Assembly: GCA_050018415.1 (NCBI GenBank)
Contig: JBEKAB010000006.1
Span: 81,240 to 145,239 of the forward strand
From: UBA1161 sp002311745
GTDB lineage: Bacteria; Planctomycetota; Phycisphaerae; Tepidisphaerales; Tepidisphaeraceae
Length of the DNA stretch: 64,000 nt
Direction of reading: 5' to 3'
Made by a program: the position numbers and the translations under genes. The notes under the pieces are model-generated. The model had not been told where the DNA came from, did not search any database, and saw only the letters and a program-made list of their open reading frames with translations. Position 1 is the stretch's first letter. Every line of letters starts with the position of its first letter. Positions 62,176 through 64,000 of the stretch are shown one piece after another.

Positions 62176-63324
62176 TTATTGCGCCGGTTCAGCCATGGCA
62201 GCGGCCCAAGCCGCCTTGCGCGGCCGCGGCGCGCCGCTCACGTCCAGCACCAGGGCGAACACCCACAACAGCAACACTGAAATGACCGCCAGTACGATCT
62301 GCCACCGCCCCATCCACCACCAAGTCATGGCCAGGGCCCCAACGCCCGACGTCAGCCACAGGTGCGCCACGTATACCGGCAGACTTTTGCGGCCCAGGGT
62401 CTGCACGAACTCTGCCCCCGACGTTCCCACCAGCAGCGGCCAGGCCAGATCGGTGACGACGATGATCCCGACGATCATGCTCAAATATCTCAGCGCCTCG
62501 CCGTCGGACAGGGGCACCTTGGCAAAGCTCACGTAAAGGTGCAGATGCGGCAGGCCAAAGTCCGAGCTGTACTCCGAGATGAACAGCAAGCCGAAGACGC
62601 TCCAGGCGATCGCTGCGGTCAGCAGTTTCCAACGACGCCGCAAGGCGTCATAGCGCCTAAAGAAATAGGCGAAGATCAGGCCGGCGATGAAAATGCCCTG
62701 CCACAGCACCGGGGGAAAGCCCTGGTGCGCCGCCGGCGCAAGGGCCCAGGGGTGGTACTGACCCCAAATAAACAGCCCCAGGCTCGCGGCGGCCAAAAAG
62801 GCCCATCCCCCGCGGCGGCGGATCATTTCCAACAGCAGCGGCGACAGAACGATCATGATGACGTAGAACGGGAGCAGATCGCCCCCTTCGCGCAACAGCA
62901 AAACGTCGCGCAGCACCGCCAGCGGGCTGGTTGCGGTGGTGAAGGAACCCGTGCCCTTAAGCCGATCCAGCAGGATCAGCCCCAAGGCGGCAACATATTG
63001 GAAAAACAGAATGTAGAGGGACCGCCGCCACAGGCCGCGGTAGGTGCCCAAGCGGCGTAAGGGGTCCAATGCACGCGGCAGAAAAATGATGCCGACGCTC
63101 ATGCCCGAGATGAAAATGAATCCCCCGGCGGCAAAACGGGTATAACTTCCGATGGCTTTGCTCAGAAAATCGCCGAATTGGACGTTCTGGTACGCCAGGT
63201 GCACCAGCAACATGTCAATCAGGCACAAGCCACGCCAGAAATCCAAGCGTTGATCGCGCGGACGGCGCGGCCCGTAGAATGGTACGATGTTGAGATGACT
63301 TGCTCGGCTCAAGAGACGGACCAC
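62176..63324 (-). CDS. OpgC-like polytopic membrane protein
   Basis: A protein of about 380 residues with roughly ten membrane segments, of the OpgC / acyltransferase-3-like group. The first helix has RDQRLDFWRGLCLIDMLLVH, and LGRKSLPVYVAHLWL near the end is typical of the fold. OpgC-type proteins succinylate periplasmic glucans; the substrate here is unknown. The start is uncertain. There is no ATG before the first helix. The GTG at 63324 is one option; a TTG at 63366 would crowd the divergent hydrolase gene. Confidence 0.7.
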   Translation of the reverse strand: MVRLLSRASHLNIVPFYGPRRPRDQRLDFWRGLCLIDMLLVHLAYQNVQFGDFLSKAIGSYTRFAAGGFIFISGMSVGIIFLPRALDPLRRLGTYRGLWRRSLYILFFQYVAALGLILLDRLKGTGSFTTATSPLAVLRDVLLLREGGDLLPFYVIMIVLSPLLLEMIRRRGGWAFLAAASLGLFIWGQYHPWALAPAAHQGFPPVLWQGIFIAGLIFAYFFRRYDALRRRWKLLTAAIAWSVFGLLFISEYSSDFGLPHLHLYVSFAKVPLSDGEALRYLSMIVGIIVVTDLAWPLLVGTSGAEFVQTLGRKSLPVYVAHLWLTSGVGALAMTWWWMGRWQIVLAVISVLLLWVFALVLDVSGAPRPRKAAWAAAMAEPAQ

Positions 63325-63385
63325 GCGGTTGTTTTGGATAATAGGCCCAGATCGACCAACGTGCAAACTTCAAAAGGAGATTGCT

Positions 63386-64000
63386 ATGCGTCGCGCGGCG
63401 TTTGGATTTCTGCTGGCATGTGTCGTTCCAAGCTGGAGTTGCGCGGACATCATCACCAAGCCGGTGGATTATAGCCAAGGCGGTCAAGCCCTGCAGGGAT
63501 GGCTGGCCTATGACGATTCGGTCAAAGAGCTAAGGCCGGGCATCGTCGTCTTTCCGGAATGGTGGGGATTGAACGATTACGTCAAGCACCGGGCCGAACA
63601 GTTGGCCCGCCTTGGTTACGTGGCCTTCGCCGCGGACATATACGGCAAAGGCGTCCTGACCTCCAACAAGGATGAGGCGGCCCAGTTCTCCGGACGGTTT
63701 TACAACGATCTGGACCTGATGCGTGCCCGCGCCGCCGCCGCCCTCGAGCAGCTCAAAAGCGCGCCCCAAGTCGATCCCAAGCGCCTGGGCGCGATCGGCT
63801 ACTGCTTTGGCGGCACCGTCGCCCTGGAACTGGCGCGCAGCGGTGCGGACTTGGCCGGCCTGGTTGCCTTCCACGGCGGACTCAAAACCGACCGCCCGGG
63901 CGACGCCAAAAATATCAAGGGCAAAGTCTTGATCTGCACCGGCGGCGACGACGCCTTCGTCCCGCCCGAGCAGGTCGCCGCCTTCGAGGAGGAGATGCGC
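63386..64000 (+). CDS. Dienelactone hydrolase family protein, secreted, cut by the window end
   Basis: The first 205 codons of an exported alpha/beta hydrolase. A signal peptide (MRRAAFGFLLACVVPSWSCA) is followed by the dienelactone hydrolase fold: IVVFPEWWGLNDYVKHRAEQ, the nucleophile Cys in IGYCFGGTVALEL, and the Asp in CTGGDDAFVPPEQ. The catalytic His would lie beyond the window. The ATG at 63386 follows AAAAGGAGA. It is divergent from the OpgC-like gene. Confidence 0.9.
   Translation, partial: MRRAAFGFLLACVVPSWSCADIITKPVDYSQGGQALQGWLAYDDSVKELRPGIVVFPEWWGLNDYVKHRAEQLARLGYVAFAADIYGKGVLTSNKDEAAQFSGRFYNDLDLMRARAAAALEQLKSAPQVDPKRLGAIGYCFGGTVALELARSGADLAGLVAFHGGLKTDRPGDAKNIKGKVLICTGGDDAFVPPEQVAAFEEEMR

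Overview
The window looks like chromosomal DNA from a high-GC bacterium, most likely a member of the Planctomycetota and probably class Phycisphaerae. That placement is an inference from gene content. Supporting points are a futalosine-type menaquinone gene (mqnA), a fused secDF behind yajC and tgt, a dnaA that stands apart from dnaN and gyrB, and a compact ptsI-ptsH-ptsN set with no sugar permease. A SPINDLY-type GT41 glycosyltransferase, a VPLPA-type C-terminal sorting signal and many secreted or TPR-like proteins of unknown function point the same way. No rRNA, tRNA, CRISPR array or intact prophage was found.

Layout. 0.07-8.1 kb: a flippase-like membrane protein, a GH113-like hydrolase, a hicB antitoxin with a decayed hicA, aspS, pyk with a coupled lipoprotein, and mqnA. 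8.1-14.7 kb: regulators (AraC, Fur-like, LuxR) mixed with small unknown genes, a YjbQ protein, a surface-sorted protein and a GT8-like glycosyltransferase. 14.7-23 kb: gatC-gatA, rpmB, a GntR regulator, a lipase, thiL, ruvX, a mannose-1-phosphate guanylyltransferase and a DUF3179 membrane protein. 23-27 kb is the most rearranged stretch. It has a SerA-like dehydrogenase, a REP-associated transposase flanked by its palindromes, a C-terminal fragment of a second dehydrogenase, a GT41 gene, and a C-terminal fragment of a second GT41.

27-32.5 kb: obg with a DUF1802 gene, rpmA, a secreted unknown, an acetyltransferase, and dnaA behind a 420-base leader that resembles an origin. 32.5-41.4 kb is one leftward operon: S1-domain protein, secreted beta-helix protein, tgt, yajC, secDF and a LysM protein. 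It couples translation, tRNA modification and protein export. 41.5-45.8 kb: an aminotransferase, a YqgE protein, guaA and a HEAT-repeat lipoprotein interrupted by a stop codon. 45.8-46.9 kb has no recognisable gene.

46.9-49.8 kb holds an iron-sulfur protein and an NrfD-type quinone-interacting membrane protein without a catalytic subunit. 50-56.7 kb is a leftward operon: DUF502, hpf, ptsN, ptsH, ptsI, RNase E/G and a truncated DUF2231 fused to a decayed hicA. It combines a phosphorelay with ribosome and RNA control. 56.7-63.4 kb: three linked TPR-like or membrane proteins of unknown role, ribF and an OpgC-like membrane protein. The window ends inside a secreted dienelactone-hydrolase gene.

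No single stretch is clearly a new defence or metabolic system. The strongest unusual signals are a recurring pattern of full gene plus C-terminal remnant at 23-27 kb, two independent hicA relics, an amber codon in a HEAT lipoprotein, a Fur homologue lacking its HxH metal ligands, and an orphan NrfC/NrfD pair with an added extracytoplasmic domain.
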